64,000 nucleotides of DNA from Bacillus methanolicus MGA3 (GCF_000724485.1 NZ_CP007739.1:604843-668842); one strand, 5' to 3'; shown: positions 1 to 9,288, numbered from the stretch's first letter. The notes: generated by a model not told the origin, from the sequence alone. Translations and numbers: made by a program.

Positions 1-95
1 GACAGAGTGAGATCCATCATTAGCGGTTCCTGGCCGATTTTAATAATGAATTGATCCAAACATCATGGTAAACAGAATACAAGGGAGATGAAGGA

Positions 96-1337
96 ATGTC
101 AACCATTCATATTGCACTCTTAGGTTACGGAACAGTCGGAAAGGGAGTTTATCAGACCATTAAAACACATCAAAAGCGATTCAAAGCAATACTAGGGAAA
201 GAAGTGAAGATTGAGGCTGTTCTTGTCAAAAATCTTGAAAAGCACCAATTGCCTGATCCGGATGTGATATTAACAAACAAATTTGAGGATATTATTAGTC
301 TTCCTAAGCTTGATGTCGTCATTGATGCGATCGTAGGCAAGCAGCCGGGGTTTTCGTATCTTTCGCAAGCAATTAAAAGAGGCTGCCACATTATTACGGC
401 AAATAAGCAAATGTTTGCACATTATGGAAGGGAACTTCTTTCGCTGGCGGAAAAACACGGTGTTTCAGTAGGATTTGAAGCGACGGTTGCCGGAGGAATT
501 CCTGTTATTCAAACGTTAAGGAAGCTTTTGAGCGTAAATCATATCAAAAAAGTTCATGGAATATTAAATGGGACTTCAAATTTTATTTTAACAAAAATGC
601 GGGAGGAAGGCTGCTCGTTTTCTGATGCTCTTTCGCTCGCTCAGGAAAAAGGGTATGCAGAAGCAGATCCGACAAACGATGTGGAAGGCTTTGACGCTTT
701 TTACAAAGCAATGATATTGAGTGAAGTGGTATATGGGAAACAGCCGGATTGGGAAAAGGTGCGGAAACAAGGGATTTCAAGCATCACTCTTGAGCAAATT
801 GAGCTTTTTTCTAAATTTGGGTTGAGGTTTAAACATGTTGCATCACTAGAAAAAACGACAAAAGGGATTCATTGTTCAGTCAAACCTGTCCTCGTTTCAT
901 CCAGCCATCCATTATTTCATGTCGAAGATGTTCAAAATGCTGTTTCCATCGATGCAGACATTGTCGGGAATATCAGTTTGCAAGGTCCCGGTGCAGGGAT
1001 GTTTCCGACAGCAAGCGCCATTGTAGAAGATTTGATTCAATTAGAAACTGAACGTGCACGGCCTGATGAGGGAGCAGACCACGCAAGCTTCGCGCATGAG
1101 CCTCTGCTTACCTGGGTATTGTATGGGGAAGTGAAAAATCTTGAAATCCCTGAGTCAATTGAAATAATAGGGAAAATAAATGCGAAAGCCTTGTTAGTTT
1201 TGGCAAAGGAAGAAAGCATCGAAAATCTTTCAAATAAAATAAAAGGCATTACAGTTTATCAACTGTTAGGGGATTTTACTTTTTCTGGTACGGAGGAAAG
1301 CCGTTTTCCGTCGGCACATTCCATTACAGGTTCATAA
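96..1337 (+). CDS. hom: Homoserine dehydrogenase
   Basis: NAD(P)-dependent reduction of aspartate semialdehyde to homoserine, the branch point to threonine and methionine. The 413-residue product opens with a Rossmann motif GYGTVGKGVY (residues 10-19) and carries the family signature NGTSNFILT near residue 160, followed by the catalytic-domain segment EGFDAFYKA. The C-terminal tail is short and I see no clear ACT domain, so the protein is a little shorter than the roughly 430 residues usual in Bacillus. ATG start with GGGAGATGAAGG just upstream. A strong terminator follows directly, so this is the last or only gene of its unit. B. methanolicus is known to have two hom genes; which one this is cannot be told from sequence alone. 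Confidence 0.93.
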   Translation: MSTIHIALLGYGTVGKGVYQTIKTHQKRFKAILGKEVKIEAVLVKNLEKHQLPDPDVILTNKFEDIISLPKLDVVIDAIVGKQPGFSYLSQAIKRGCHIITANKQMFAHYGRELLSLAEKHGVSVGFEATVAGGIPVIQTLRKLLSVNHIKKVHGILNGTSNFILTKMREEGCSFSDALSLAQEKGYAEADPTNDVEGFDAFYKAMILSEVVYGKQPDWEKVRKQGISSITLEQIELFSKFGLRFKHVASLEKTTKGIHCSVKPVLVSSSHPLFHVEDVQNAVSIDADIVGNISLQGPGAGMFPTASAIVEDLIQLETERARPDEGADHASFAHEPLLTWVLYGEVKNLEIPESIEIIGKINAKALLVLAKEESIENLSNKIKGITVYQLLGDFTFSGTEESRFPSAHSITGS

Positions 1338-1345
1338 ACAAATTG

Positions 1346-1380
1346 GGGGGCTGACTAGACAGCCCCTTTAAAAATATTTT
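1346..1380 (+). terminator. Terminator after hom
   Basis: GGGGCTG (1347-1353) and CAGCCCC (1360-1366) form a 7-bp GC-rich stem with a 6-nt loop, followed by a T-rich tail to about 1380. Confidence 0.85.
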
Positions 1381-1424
1381 TTGAGTAAACATGCCAAGGA
1401 TTAAATATACCTTCTCCATCTTTA

Positions 1425-1583
1425 TTAATCTGTGTTCCAGGTGTGATCTTCCCCTTCAGGTACACGGTCCACTTTAATTGAATCCTCGACGTTTAATGCT
1501 TGCCGCACAAAATGAAAATGGACTCCGCCGACCATACCTAAGCAAATGACAAATCCAATTGTAGTAATCCATAAAATAGCTAT
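1425..1583 (-). CDS. Small single-pass membrane protein, probable ATA start
   Basis: About 52 residues: an N-terminal hydrophobic segment (AILWITTIGFVICLGMVGGV), then HFHFVRQALNVEDSIKV and an acidic tail DRVPEGEDHTWNTD. I do not recognise the family. The only good ribosome-binding site on this strand, AAAGGGAGGG, lies 6 nt before an ATA codon (1583-1581). The upstream in-frame ATG at 1637 has no Shine-Dalgarno sequence, and a perfect hairpin (ATGCGAA/TTCGCAT, 1611-1626) lies between it and the ribosome-binding site. I therefore prefer the ATA start; a mutated ATG or a sequencing error is possible. The amino-acid composition looks like a real membrane peptide, but the call is tentative. Confidence 0.42.
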   Translation of the reverse strand: MAILWITTIGFVICLGMVGGVHFHFVRQALNVEDSIKVDRVPEGEDHTWNTD

Positions 1584-1777
1584 AAAAATCCCTCCCTTTG
1601 TTAGAAAGATATGCGAAGTTTCGCATCTTTTTTCCATGTGATTGCATTAAAAAAGGGTTATTGGGAAATTGTAAAGAAATTATATAGATAGAATGTAAGG
1701 AAAGGGTGACTGAACAAATTTCTCTGATGACTATGCTGCAAGATATCATTCACAATTTACGAAAGGAGAAATAAAAA

Positions 1778-2257
1778 ATGAACTTTAAAACAGCTGATTT
1801 GTGTGATGATTTTTCAAATGAATTGGAAGTTTGCACTCTGGAATTTAAGTCCTATGGGAAAAAGACATCCTTTTACGGCCCACTTTATACCGTAAAAGTT
1901 TTTGAAGATAATGTCCTTGTAAAGGAAGCTTTAGAGGATGTACCTGCAGGGAGTGTACTTGTCGTCGATGGAGGAGGATCGAAACGCTGTGCACTTCTTG
2001 GAGACCGTCTTGGTGAGATCGCTGAAAGACGGGGTTTAGCCGGTGTCATTATTAATGGATGTGTACGCGACACTGCTGAACTGAAAGACTTACATGTTGG
2101 AATTCTAGCAATTGGCAGCAACCCATTAAAAAGCAAAAAGGAGGGAAAAGGGGAAAGAAACGTTCCAGTAATTTTTGGGGAAGTAGAATGGACACCTAGA
2201 AAATTTGCGTACGCAGATGAAGATGGTGTGATTGTTTCAAACAAAAAGTTATTTTAA
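1778..2257 (+). CDS. RraA-like / HMG aldolase family protein
   Basis: 159 residues, the usual length for the RraA/MenG-like fold. Signature segments are present: [19 protein letters not shown] (about 65-83) and INGCVRDT (about 92-99), the region where family members bind a divalent metal and oxaloacetate or 4-hydroxy-4-methyl-2-oxoglutarate. Members are annotated either as regulators of RNase E or as HMG/CHA aldolase with oxaloacetate decarboxylase activity. Firmicutes usually lack RNase E, so an aldolase/decarboxylase role is more likely. ATG preceded by AAAGGAGAAATAAAA. It is monocistronic: hairpins lie on both sides. Confidence 0.85.
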   Translation: MNFKTADLCDDFSNELEVCTLEFKSYGKKTSFYGPLYTVKVFEDNVLVKEALEDVPAGSVLVVDGGGSKRCALLGDRLGEIAERRGLAGVIINGCVRDTAELKDLHVGILAIGSNPLKSKKEGKGERNVPVIFGEVEWTPRKFAYADEDGVIVSNKKLF

Positions 2258-2274
2258 AAAATTTGTTTCCAAAA

Positions 2275-2319
2275 AAGTAAGAACAGAAGCTTTGACTTTC
2301 TGTTCTTACTTTTTTTTTG
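2275..2319 (+). terminator. Terminator after rraA-like gene
   Basis: AGTAAGAACAGAA (2276-2288) pairs with TTCTGTTCTTACT (2298-2310), followed by a run of T. A long, nearly perfect stem. Confidence 0.9.
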
Positions 2320-2320
2320 A

Positions 2321-2358
2321 AGAGGGCCTGGCCCGCTCCATGTTAAAGCGTTAAAAGC
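2321..2358. repeat. GC-rich short repeat family, copy 1 of 3
   Basis: AGAGGGCCTGGCCCGCTCC followed by TGTTAAAGCGTTAAAAG. It resembles the stretches at 45457-45500 and 46455-46498: a GGGCC(A/T)GGCCC palindrome, a 10-15 nt variable stretch, then (T)AAAGCGTTAA or close to it. All three lie in intergenic space. Confidence 0.55.
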
Positions 2359-2379
2359 AGAGAGTGCCTGAATCCCTTT

Positions 2380-2424
2380 AAGACTTAGGTCTTAGTTGAA
2401 AATAAAGCTCGGGATCGTTATTGA
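2380..2424 (+). promoter_or_regulatory. Candidate LiaR operator and promoter of the lia operon
   Basis: AAGACTTAGGTCTT (2380-2393) is a 12-of-14 palindrome. It abuts a possible sigma-A promoter: TTGAAA (2396-2401), 17-nt spacer, TATTGA (2419-2424). A palindrome just upstream of the -35 box is where a NarL-type activator such as LiaR binds its own operon promoter. Family knowledge gives the regulator; the match to a LiaR consensus is my inference. Confidence 0.5.
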
Positions 2425-2473
2425 ATGTTGTTTCCAAAGGTAAGATGAAATCATAGAAAGGAGGAAACAGAAA

Positions 2474-2818
2474 ATGAAAAAATTTGGTTTGATAGCAGTA
2501 GGCGGGATCGCAGCAATGGTACTGATTGCACAACTTGGCCCGATGATCGGTTTGGCTGCCAGCTTACTAATACTGTATTTAGTTTTAAAACAATTTCTAA
2601 AAACGGAATCAACACTAGGAAAAATCGGCTGGGGGATTGTCGGATTTGCTGCGCTGATGGCTTCCGCATCAAATGTTCCGGCTATTCTTGGAGTCGCTGC
2701 AGCTTATGTATTATACGTTGTCTACAAAAAATGGAACGAAGACAAAATAGTGGTAAAAGAAGAAAACGATCCTTTTGTCAACTTTGAAAAACAGTGGGCT
2801 GAATTAAATCGAAATTAA
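2474..2818 (+). CDS. LiaI-like (lmo0954-type) membrane protein
   Basis: 114 residues with three or four hydrophobic segments (residues 5-22, 25-40, 52-70, 72-85) and a soluble acidic tail ending DPFVNFEKQWAELNRN. It is not a close match to B. subtilis LiaI, but it occupies the same place, directly ahead of a PspA-family gene and liaFSR, as the Listeria lmo0954-type proteins do. By analogy it should anchor the PspA-like protein at the membrane during envelope stress. Start ATG with GAAAGGAGGAAACAGAAA upstream. First gene of the operon; 19 nt to the next gene. Confidence 0.8.
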   Translation: MKKFGLIAVGGIAAMVLIAQLGPMIGLAASLLILYLVLKQFLKTESTLGKIGWGIVGFAALMASASNVPAILGVAAAYVLYVVYKKWNEDKIVVKEENDPFVNFEKQWAELNRN

Positions 2819-2837
2819 TGGATATGGAGGATTCAAA

Positions 2838-3488
2838 ATGACCAATTTAATTACACGTATTAAAAACACGATTATGGCAGACCTTCATGAGGTATTGGAT
2901 CAAAAGGAGCAAAAAAATCCAATAGCATTGCTTAATCAGTATTTACGTGAGTGTGAACGAGAAACTGAAAAAGTTCGCAAATTGTTGGAAAGACAATATA
3001 TATTAAAAGAAGAGTTTACACGTGAATATCATCATGCCCTTGAATTAGCAGAAAAACGCAAACGCCAGGCGGAAATTGCATCAAAAGCAGAAGAACCCGA
3101 GCTTTATGAATTTGCTTCCCGCGAACAACATCAATATGAGGAACGCGCGGTAAGACTAAAAGAAGCGCTGCAAAACGCATTACAGCAGCTTAGTGATCTT
3201 GAACGCAAATACGAAGAAATGAAACACAAATTAAAAGACATGCACATTAGAAGAATGGAGCTTATGGGACGAGAAAACGTAACCCGTGCTTTTCATCGAA
3301 TGAATAAAGTCCTTGAAAACAATGCTTATTCAAATAAAGCTTATTCACGTTTCCATGAAATTGAATCCTATCTTGATCATTTGGAGCACCAAGTAAACAG
3401 CTCCTATTACCGAAGCACAATTGATGCCCGCATCGCCCAGTTGGAAAAAGAAATGAAAAGCGAAGAAACGCATTCTCAATCGAAATAG
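2838..3488 (+). CDS. liaH: PspA/IM30-family phage-shock protein (LiaH)
   Basis: 216 residues, almost entirely charged coiled coil, opening with TNLITRIKNTIMADLHEVLDQ, a typical PspA N-terminal amphipathic helix. PspA/LiaH proteins assemble into large rings or rods and stabilise the inner membrane when antibiotics perturb the lipid II cycle. B. subtilis LiaH is about 225 residues. It lies between a LiaI-like membrane protein and liaF. A hairpin follows (3502-3530), so the two first genes may be made in excess over liaFSR, as in B. subtilis. Confidence 0.9.
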   Translation: MTNLITRIKNTIMADLHEVLDQKEQKNPIALLNQYLRECERETEKVRKLLERQYILKEEFTREYHHALELAEKRKRQAEIASKAEEPELYEFASREQHQYEERAVRLKEALQNALQQLSDLERKYEEMKHKLKDMHIRRMELMGRENVTRAFHRMNKVLENNAYSNKAYSRFHEIESYLDHLEHQVNSSYYRSTIDARIAQLEKEMKSEETHSQSK

Positions 3489-3501
3489 AAACTGGTATCC
3501 T

Positions 3502-3530
3502 AAAAAGGCGTAGACCTCTGCGCCTTTTTA
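3502..3530 (+). terminator. Intra-operon (partial) terminator between liaH and liaF
   Basis: AAAAAGGCG (3502-3510) pairs with CGCCTTTTT (3521-3529). The stem is A/T heavy and no new promoter is obvious before liaF, suggesting partial readthrough. Confidence 0.65.
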
Positions 3531-3576
3531 CGTTAACAATAATTATCCTCATGCCAGAAGAAGGGAGGAAACTAAC

Positions 3577-4314
3577 ATGATGAACAAACTTAAAAGTGAT
3601 TATATCAGCTGGATTCTGCTTATTGGTCTCGTAATGCTTTTTCTCGAAATCTCTTTTTTCAATAAGGGAATTATTTTCTCTCTTCTTGTGGCAAGTGGAA
3701 TGATCTATTTTGGACGAAAAATGATGCCGAAAACTTTTGGAACCCTTCTATTCTGGGCAGGTTTAATTTTTTTCGCTGCAAGTATACTTGGGATGATAAC
3801 ATTTCGCTTCTTTCTTCTCGCCATCTTGATTCATTTCATTATTCAGTTTTCGCAGTCCAAGCGCCATCCGGAAAAAATAATCCCCGTCATAAAAGTGAAC
3901 GAAAAACCTTCGCAAGGGGACAAAACAATAATAAAAAGAAAGCCTGTTCTTGAAAATATTTTTTTCGGACAGCAAAGGACGCCTGAACGTGTATATGAAT
4001 GGAACGATATCAATATTCAAGCAGGAATCGGAGATACAATCATTGATTTAAGCTATACGGTATTGCCAAAAGGCGAAACGGTGATTGTGATCAGAAATAT
4101 GATCGGTAATGTTCAAGTGCTCGTGCCGTATGATTTGGAAGTGAGTGTAAATCACTCAAGTTTAGCCGGTTCAGCGACCATCTTTGATCATAAAGAAGAA
4201 AAGATATTCAATCAGAACCTGCATATCCAGACACCGGAGTATGACAACCAGGAACAAAAGGTGAAAATCTTTACCTCATTCATTGTAGGAGAATTAGAGG
4301 TGAAGCGGGTATGA
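3577..4314 (+). CDS. liaF: Cell-wall-active antibiotic response protein LiaF
   Basis: 245 residues. The N-terminal third holds about four membrane segments (residues 10-30, 32-45, 55-72, 75-90). The soluble C-terminal domain includes GIGDTIIDLSYTVLPKGETVIVI and ends EVKRV, typical of the LiaF/DUF2154 domain. LiaF is the inhibitor that keeps the LiaS kinase silent until envelope stress. Start ATG with AAGAAGGGAGGAAACTAAC. The stop overlaps the start of liaS by 4 nt, so the two are translationally coupled. Confidence 0.92.
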   Translation: MMNKLKSDYISWILLIGLVMLFLEISFFNKGIIFSLLVASGMIYFGRKMMPKTFGTLLFWAGLIFFAASILGMITFRFFLLAILIHFIIQFSQSKRHPEKIIPVIKVNEKPSQGDKTIIKRKPVLENIFFGQQRTPERVYEWNDINIQAGIGDTIIDLSYTVLPKGETVIVIRNMIGNVQVLVPYDLEVSVNHSSLAGSATIFDHKEEKIFNQNLHIQTPEYDNQEQKVKIFTSFIVGELEVKRV

Positions 4315-5354
4315 GTATTGTACAGCGCCATATTATTTTAGGAGCAGGTTTGTCGATCATCATTTTCATTTTTATTACAGCTGCAATGATTACTGCATAC
4401 CCATTGCCAGATTGGTCGCAATTATGGGATCGTGAATTAATGAACATTCCCTTTATCGTTTTTTTGCCGAGTGTCAGTATTGTTATTGGTATCATCTTTG
4501 GGCTTATATCAGGATTATATTGGCGCAAACAAATTCAGATCGTTGATTCTTGCTTGCATCAGATAGAAGAAGGAAGGCCAATAGAGGGGATTGAACAAGG
4601 CTCATTAGTTGAACTCGAAATAATTACTCAAAGAATTCAAAAAATCCAAAAACATATTGCTGAACAAACAAAGCTTTCACAGCGGCTTGCCACGGAAAAA
4701 GCTGAGAATCAAGAAAACAGAATTCAGGAAATTATTTCACAAGAACGAAACCGATTGGCCCGGGAGCTGCATGATTCGGTCAGCCAGCAGCTGTTTGCGG
4801 CGTCCATGCTCATGTCTGCAATTAATGAGGGAAAGCCTTTATCAGATGATCGTGAAACAAAGCAATTAAAAATGGTTGAGGAAATGATTCATCAGTCTCA
4901 GCTTGAAATGCGGGCACTACTTCTTCACTTGCGTCCTATTGCGTTAAAAGGTAAAACCCTTAAAGAAGGAATAGAAGAATTATTAATCGAATTATCCCAA
5001 AAAGTATCAATGAAAATTCACTGGAAGCTTGAGGAGTTCCCAATGGATAAAGGTGTTGAAGATCATTTGTTCCGTATTTTGCAGGAATCTGTCTCAAATA
5101 CCCTCCGCCACTCAAAGGCGAAGAATTTTGATGTGTTACTCATTCAGCGGGATGATTTTATAATACTCAGAGTCACTGATGATGGTGTCGGATTCGACGT
5201 AGAAGAAACAAAAGCAGGCTCTTACGGTCTCCAAAATATGTATGAACGGGCGATTGAGATTGGCGGCACGTTAAAAATTGTCAGTGTTAAACAGAAAGGT
5301 ACACGTCTTGAAGTAAAAGTTCCTATGATGATTGAAGGTGATACAGATGATTAA
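4311..5354 (+). CDS. liaS: Sensor histidine kinase LiaS
   Basis: 347 residues. Two membrane helices (about 8-28 and 48-70) flank a very short extracellular loop, the hallmark of intramembrane-sensing kinases. The HisKA_3 H-box [13 protein letters not shown] puts the phospho-accepting histidine at residue 154. The ATPase domain shows SNTLRHSKA (N box) and DDGVGFD (G1 box). Senses bacitracin- or vancomycin-type lipid II stress through LiaF and phosphorylates LiaR. Overlaps liaF by 4 nt and liaR by 8 nt. Confidence 0.94.
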   Translation: MSIVQRHIILGAGLSIIIFIFITAAMITAYPLPDWSQLWDRELMNIPFIVFLPSVSIVIGIIFGLISGLYWRKQIQIVDSCLHQIEEGRPIEGIEQGSLVELEIITQRIQKIQKHIAEQTKLSQRLATEKAENQENRIQEIISQERNRLARELHDSVSQQLFAASMLMSAINEGKPLSDDRETKQLKMVEEMIHQSQLEMRALLLHLRPIALKGKTLKEGIEELLIELSQKVSMKIHWKLEEFPMDKGVEDHLFRILQESVSNTLRHSKAKNFDVLLIQRDDFIILRVTDDGVGFDVEETKAGSYGLQNMYERAIEIGGTLKIVSVKQKGTRLEVKVPMMIEGDTDD

Positions 5355-5979
5355 AGTGTTGTTTGTAGATGATCATGAAATGGTGAGGATCGGGGTCTCC
5401 TCTTACCTGTCCGCTCAGCCTGACATTGAAGTCATTGGAGAAGCAGATAACGGAAAAACGGCAGTCGAAATGGCTTTATCACTGCGTCCGGATATTATTT
5501 TAATGGACCTTGTGATGAAAGAAATGGATGGAATCGAAGCAACGAGAAAAATAATTGAGAGCTGGCCCGAGGCCAAAATCATCATTGTAACAAGCTTTTT
5601 GGACGACGAAAAAGTGTATCCTGCTTTGGAAGCAGGTGCGACAAGTTATATGCTGAAAACTTCGAAGGCTAGTGAAATCGCTAATGCAATTCGGGCTACA
5701 TACCACGGCCAATCTGTACTCGAACCGGAAGTAACAGGAAAAATGATGCTGAAAATGAGGCAAAAAAAATCACGTGAACTTCATGACGAATTAACAAGTC
5801 GTGAAATGGAAATTTTGCTTTTGATGGCTGAAGGAAAAACTAACCAGGAAATTGCTGATGAGCTTTTTATTGCGTTAAAGACAGTAAAAACCCACGTAAG
5901 CAATATTTTAAGTAAGCTCCAGGTTCAGGATCGAACCCAAGCAGTTATTTATGCATTTAAGCATTCGCTCGTAAAATAG
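5347..5979 (+). CDS. liaR: Response regulator LiaR
   Basis: 210 residues from the ATG at 5347 ([10 protein letters not shown]). An upstream in-frame ATG at 5332 is possible, but the GAAGGTGAT Shine-Dalgarno fits 5347. Receiver domain: acidic pocket D8-D9, phospho-acceptor D54 in ILMDLVM, T in VTSF. C-terminal NarL/LuxR helix-turn-helix: [22 protein letters not shown] through [16 protein letters not shown]. Activates the lia operon, presumably through the palindrome at 2380-2393. Confidence 0.94.
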   Translation: MIKVLFVDDHEMVRIGVSSYLSAQPDIEVIGEADNGKTAVEMALSLRPDIILMDLVMKEMDGIEATRKIIESWPEAKIIIVTSFLDDEKVYPALEAGATSYMLKTSKASEIANAIRATYHGQSVLEPEVTGKMMLKMRQKKSRELHDELTSREMEILLLMAEGKTNQEIADELFIALKTVKTHVSNILSKLQVQDRTQAVIYAFKHSLVK

Positions 5980-6008
5980 AAAACGTGGCATGTTTTTAAC
6001 TAAAAAAC

Positions 6009-6050
6009 TAAACTGCCTGTCTTTTGTAAGGAGAACGACAGGCAGTTTTT
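6009..6050. terminator. Bidirectional terminator between liaR and the peptide transporter
   Basis: AACTGCCTGTC (6011-6021) pairs with GACAGGCAGTT (6037-6047), with A-runs before and T-runs after, so it serves both converging genes. Confidence 0.9.
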
Positions 6051-6089
6051 CATTTTTAAAATTATGAGAAATTTCAGTGTGCGTTTGTA

Positions 6090-7583
6090 TTAATGGATAC
6101 CATTCATATAACGTTTCATAATCGGTGAAATCATAAATAAAATAACACCTAAAATGACTGATACTGCACCAATGACTCCAAAGTAAACAATTTCTGTTTC
6201 CGGAGAATAAAGGCGGACGATTTGTGCGTTAATTGCTTGGGCAGACGCACTTGACAAGAACCATAAGCTCATTGTTTGGGCAGAGAAAGCTGCTGGTGCA
6301 AGTTTTGTTGTTGTTGATAGTCCGACAGGAGATAAGCATAGCTCCCCAAGAACAACTAAGAAAAAGCTAAGTACAAGCCATAGCGGATTGACTAATGTTT
6401 CCGTTCCGTTTACATATGCCGGAATGATCATGACAAGGAAGGATAATCCAGCAAAAAGTAATCCAAAAGCAAACTTTTGTGTAGTTGTTGGCTGACGTTT
6501 TCCCATTTTAACCCATATCCAAGCAAAAACAGGTGCGAGGAAAATGATAAAAAGCGGATTTAATGATTGGAACCAAGACGATTGAATTTCTAAGCCGGCA
6601 AAATGCAGCTGTGTACGCTTGTCTGCATATGTCGCCAAAATAATAGATCCCTGCTCCTGAACAGCCCAGAAAATGATGGACGCAATAAATAATGGAATAT
6701 AGGCAATCAGCCGTGAACGTTCCACTTCTGTTGTTTTTGGACTGCGGTACATAAAAATAAAATACAAAGTCGGAATGACTATCCCAAGGATACTGACAAG
6801 CAGTGTAAATCTGTCAATGGTTAAAAAGCCAGTTGGAATAGTAATTGCACCTAAAATGACGATCATGAAAGCGCCGATACCAATTTTGGCAAATACGCTT
6901 TTTCTTTCTTCTTTTGTTAAAGGATTTGGAACATATGTGCCTGCAAGTCCAAGGTTTTTCTTTTTCGTTAAAACAAATACGATAAGTCCTAAGAACATAC
7001 CGATTGCTGCAAGGCTAAATCCGAGATGGAAATTATATTTTTGTCCAACGGTACCAACAATCAGCGGAGAAAGAAATGCACCAAGGTTAATGCCCATATA
7101 AAAAATACTGAAACCAGAATCTCTGCGAGGGTCTTTATCGCTATATAATTCCCCTACTACAGTGGAAACATTTGGCTTTAAAAGTCCGGTACCAATGATA
7201 ATTAAGCCCATTGAGATAAATAAAGCAGTGATGCTGCCTGGTAAAGATAAGACAATATGCCCAAACATGATGAGTATACCGCCGTAAAAAACGGTCTTCG
7301 TTGTACCAAGCAGGCGGTCAGCTACCCAGCCTCCGATAATGCCGGACATGTAAACAAGAGAACCGTAGATGGCCATTATAGACGCTGCGGTTGCTTCATC
7401 CATCCCTAATCCGCCTTTAGAGATTTCATAATACATATAGTAGAGAAGAATCGCTCTCATACCATAATATGAAAAACGTTCCCAAAACTCTGTGAAAAAT
7501 AGTGTGGATAATCCTTTAGGATGCCCAAAAAAACCTTTTTGGGGAACGCTTTCAATAATTTTGTCTTTGTTCTTCGTTGACAT
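6090..7583 (-). CDS. dtpT: Proton-dependent di/tripeptide transporter (POT/PTR2)
   Basis: 497 residues with about 14 hydrophobic helices. The N-terminal PTR2 signature FFTEFWERFSYYGMRAILLYY contains the ExxER motif that couples protons to peptide uptake, and the second signature lies near GINLGAFLSPLI. Length and motifs match Lactococcus DtpT and B. subtilis YclF. Start ATG preceded on this strand by AGGGAGGTTGTATGG. Single gene between a shared terminator and an AT-rich promoter region. Confidence 0.93.
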   Translation of the reverse strand: MSTKNKDKIIESVPQKGFFGHPKGLSTLFFTEFWERFSYYGMRAILLYYMYYEISKGGLGMDEATAASIMAIYGSLVYMSGIIGGWVADRLLGTTKTVFYGGILIMFGHIVLSLPGSITALFISMGLIIIGTGLLKPNVSTVVGELYSDKDPRRDSGFSIFYMGINLGAFLSPLIVGTVGQKYNFHLGFSLAAIGMFLGLIVFVLTKKKNLGLAGTYVPNPLTKEERKSVFAKIGIGAFMIVILGAITIPTGFLTIDRFTLLVSILGIVIPTLYFIFMYRSPKTTEVERSRLIAYIPLFIASIIFWAVQEQGSIILATYADKRTQLHFAGLEIQSSWFQSLNPLFIIFLAPVFAWIWVKMGKRQPTTTQKFAFGLLFAGLSFLVMIIPAYVNGTETLVNPLWLVLSFFLVVLGELCLSPVGLSTTTKLAPAAFSAQTMSLWFLSSASAQAINAQIVRLYSPETEIVYFGVIGAVSVILGVILFMISPIMKRYMNGIH

Positions 7584-7826
7584 CCATACAACCTCCCTTA
7601 TTCAACTATTCCATAATACTATTAATAAAATTGTATTGTCAAAATATTATTTCAATATAACAATAAATTCCAAAAAAAATACTTTTCTTATTTCTGTCAT
7701 TATTAATTTGTGTAAAAAAGTAATAAATTATTATTATCATTTCATCTTTAATTACAATTTTTAAAATAATCTTGATACTTGTCTCATATCTTTATAAAGA
7801 ATCGATCTTAATTAAGGAGAGACTTC
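7584..7826. other. AT-rich divergent intergenic region
   Basis: Carries the 5' leaders of the peptide transporter (minus) and ykvU (plus). Very AT-rich. AATTTTTAAAATAAT at 7757-7771 is a weak (11 of 15) match to the CodY motif. No open frame with a ribosome-binding site was found. Confidence 0.5.
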
Positions 7827-9152
7827 ATGAATTCTTTTTTTAAAGGAACGTTGCTGTTAGCAGCAGCAGCTTTTTTTAGTGAGTGTATCGAATTTCTTGT
7901 CAATTTGGTCCTTGCAAATGAACTGGGGGAACGGGGGATGGGGCTGTATATGTCCATTCTTCCTTCCATCTTTTTTTTCGTATTGCTTGCAAGTTTAGAA
8001 TTGCCGATTTCGATCTCAAAATTCATAGCCGAACGGGATGGTAAATACCATAAAAGTATGCTTCAGCATGCGATCCGCCTAACAATCATTTTTACTGCAT
8101 GTTTGTTGATTACAACAGCTGTCCTTTTACCAAAAATTCCAGTCTTTCAACATTACCATCCGTTTTTGAAATGGCTTGTCATTTTTCTTATTCCAGTTAT
8201 CTCATTTTCCTCAATTGCAAGAGGATATTTTATGGGAAAACAACAAATGGGGAAAATAGCTGTTTCAAATTTTTTGCGAAAATTGGTTCAGCTCGGCATT
8301 CTCGTATTGGTTTATCAACTTTTTCATTTTGAAATGCAAACCGCGCTACTCGTTGCATTTTGCACATTGGTTGGAAGTGAATTTATTGTTTTTGTGTATT
8401 TAATCCATATGTTTATCGTTCAGTTTCATCACTTGAAGCAGGACCCACAAAATATCCTTAGCAAAAAAAATGTTTTGCAAAACTTGATGTCAGTTTCGAT
8501 CCCGACTACAGCTATGCGGATTTTTCATGCTTTCACCCATGCCATTCAGCCGTTTTTGATTAAGGCAGCATTAGTTCGGGCAGGCTTCAGTGAAAATCTG
8601 GCAACAGAACATTTTGGAATGTTAGCAGGAGTAGCAATGACGATTGGTTTTTTTCCGGCATTTATTGCTCACTCGCTCCTTATTATGCTAATTCCAACCG
8701 TTTCAAATGCGTATGCTAAAAAAGAAACTCATCGTCTACAAAAACTGTTGCAACAAGTGATGGTTTTAACATTCACATATGGGGTTCTTGCTGTAGCCAT
8801 TATTTCTTTTTTTGCCGGACCTCTTACAAGTTTGTTTTTCCATTCCGAAACTGCAGCAGTATATTTGCAAATGCTCTGGCCATACTTTTTATTTCACTTT
8901 TTTGTCATTCCGATGCAGGCGTATTTAATCGGCCTCGGTCTGATTAAAGATACCTTTATTCATTCCATATGGTCTACCGTTATTTCCTTTGCGCTTATGT
9001 ACTTTCTTGGCTCTATGTATGATTTTCAAATGGGCGGAATTATTATCGGAATGAATGCAGGGGCTGTATTGTTAGCGCTGATGCATTATTTAACAATATG
9101 TAAGAAGATCGGCATTTCGTGGAGATTGAGAACATTTCCAAGAAAAATTTAA
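7827..9152 (+). CDS. ykvU: YkvU-like MOP/MATE-superfamily flippase (SpoVB relative)
   Basis: 441 residues with about 12 hydrophobic segments of the polysaccharide-synthesis/SpoVB type (N-terminal SFFKGTLLLAAAAFFSECIEF; internal RGYFMGKQQMGKIAVSNFLRK). SpoVB-like proteins move lipid-linked cell-wall or cortex precursors across the membrane. In B. subtilis, ykvU is a spore membrane protein lying close to the ykvJKLM (queCDEF) genes. Here queF follows, which supports the name. ATG start with TTAAGGAGAGACTTC. Confidence 0.75.
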   Translation: MNSFFKGTLLLAAAAFFSECIEFLVNLVLANELGERGMGLYMSILPSIFFFVLLASLELPISISKFIAERDGKYHKSMLQHAIRLTIIFTACLLITTAVLLPKIPVFQHYHPFLKWLVIFLIPVISFSSIARGYFMGKQQMGKIAVSNFLRKLVQLGILVLVYQLFHFEMQTALLVAFCTLVGSEFIVFVYLIHMFIVQFHHLKQDPQNILSKKNVLQNLMSVSIPTTAMRIFHAFTHAIQPFLIKAALVRAGFSENLATEHFGMLAGVAMTIGFFPAFIAHSLLIMLIPTVSNAYAKKETHRLQKLLQQVMVLTFTYGVLAVAIISFFAGPLTSLFFHSETAAVYLQMLWPYFLFHFFVIPMQAYLIGLGLIKDTFIHSIWSTVISFALMYFLGSMYDFQMGGIIIGMNAGAVLLALMHYLTICKKIGISWRLRTFPRKI

Positions 9153-9259
9153 TCATCTCAAATAAGAATAGATCATGTCTGTAATACGCACCCCGCCATT
9201 CAGAGAGGTGTACGGCAATTATTTGAGAAAAAGCTCCGTAATGCTATCGTTTTTTCCAG

Positions 9260-9288
9260 TTGACAGTGAACCTTTTTTTTTCTATAGT
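9260..9288 (+). promoter_or_regulatory. Sigma-A promoter of queF
   Basis: Perfect -35 TTGACA (9260-9265), exact 17-nt spacer, -10 TATAGT (9283-9288). About 40 nt upstream of the riboswitch core. Confidence 0.85.

Noticed and set aside
1..54. Open frame ending in TGA at 52-54 (possible tail of an upstream gene)
   Set aside because: Only 17 codons are visible and they match no family I know; it could be leader sequence.
1885..2244. 119-residue minus-strand frame
   Set aside because: Antisense of the RraA-like gene, with no ribosome-binding site.
7757..7771. CodY box ahead of ykvU
   Set aside because: Only 11 of 15 positions match in a very AT-rich region, where chance matches are common.
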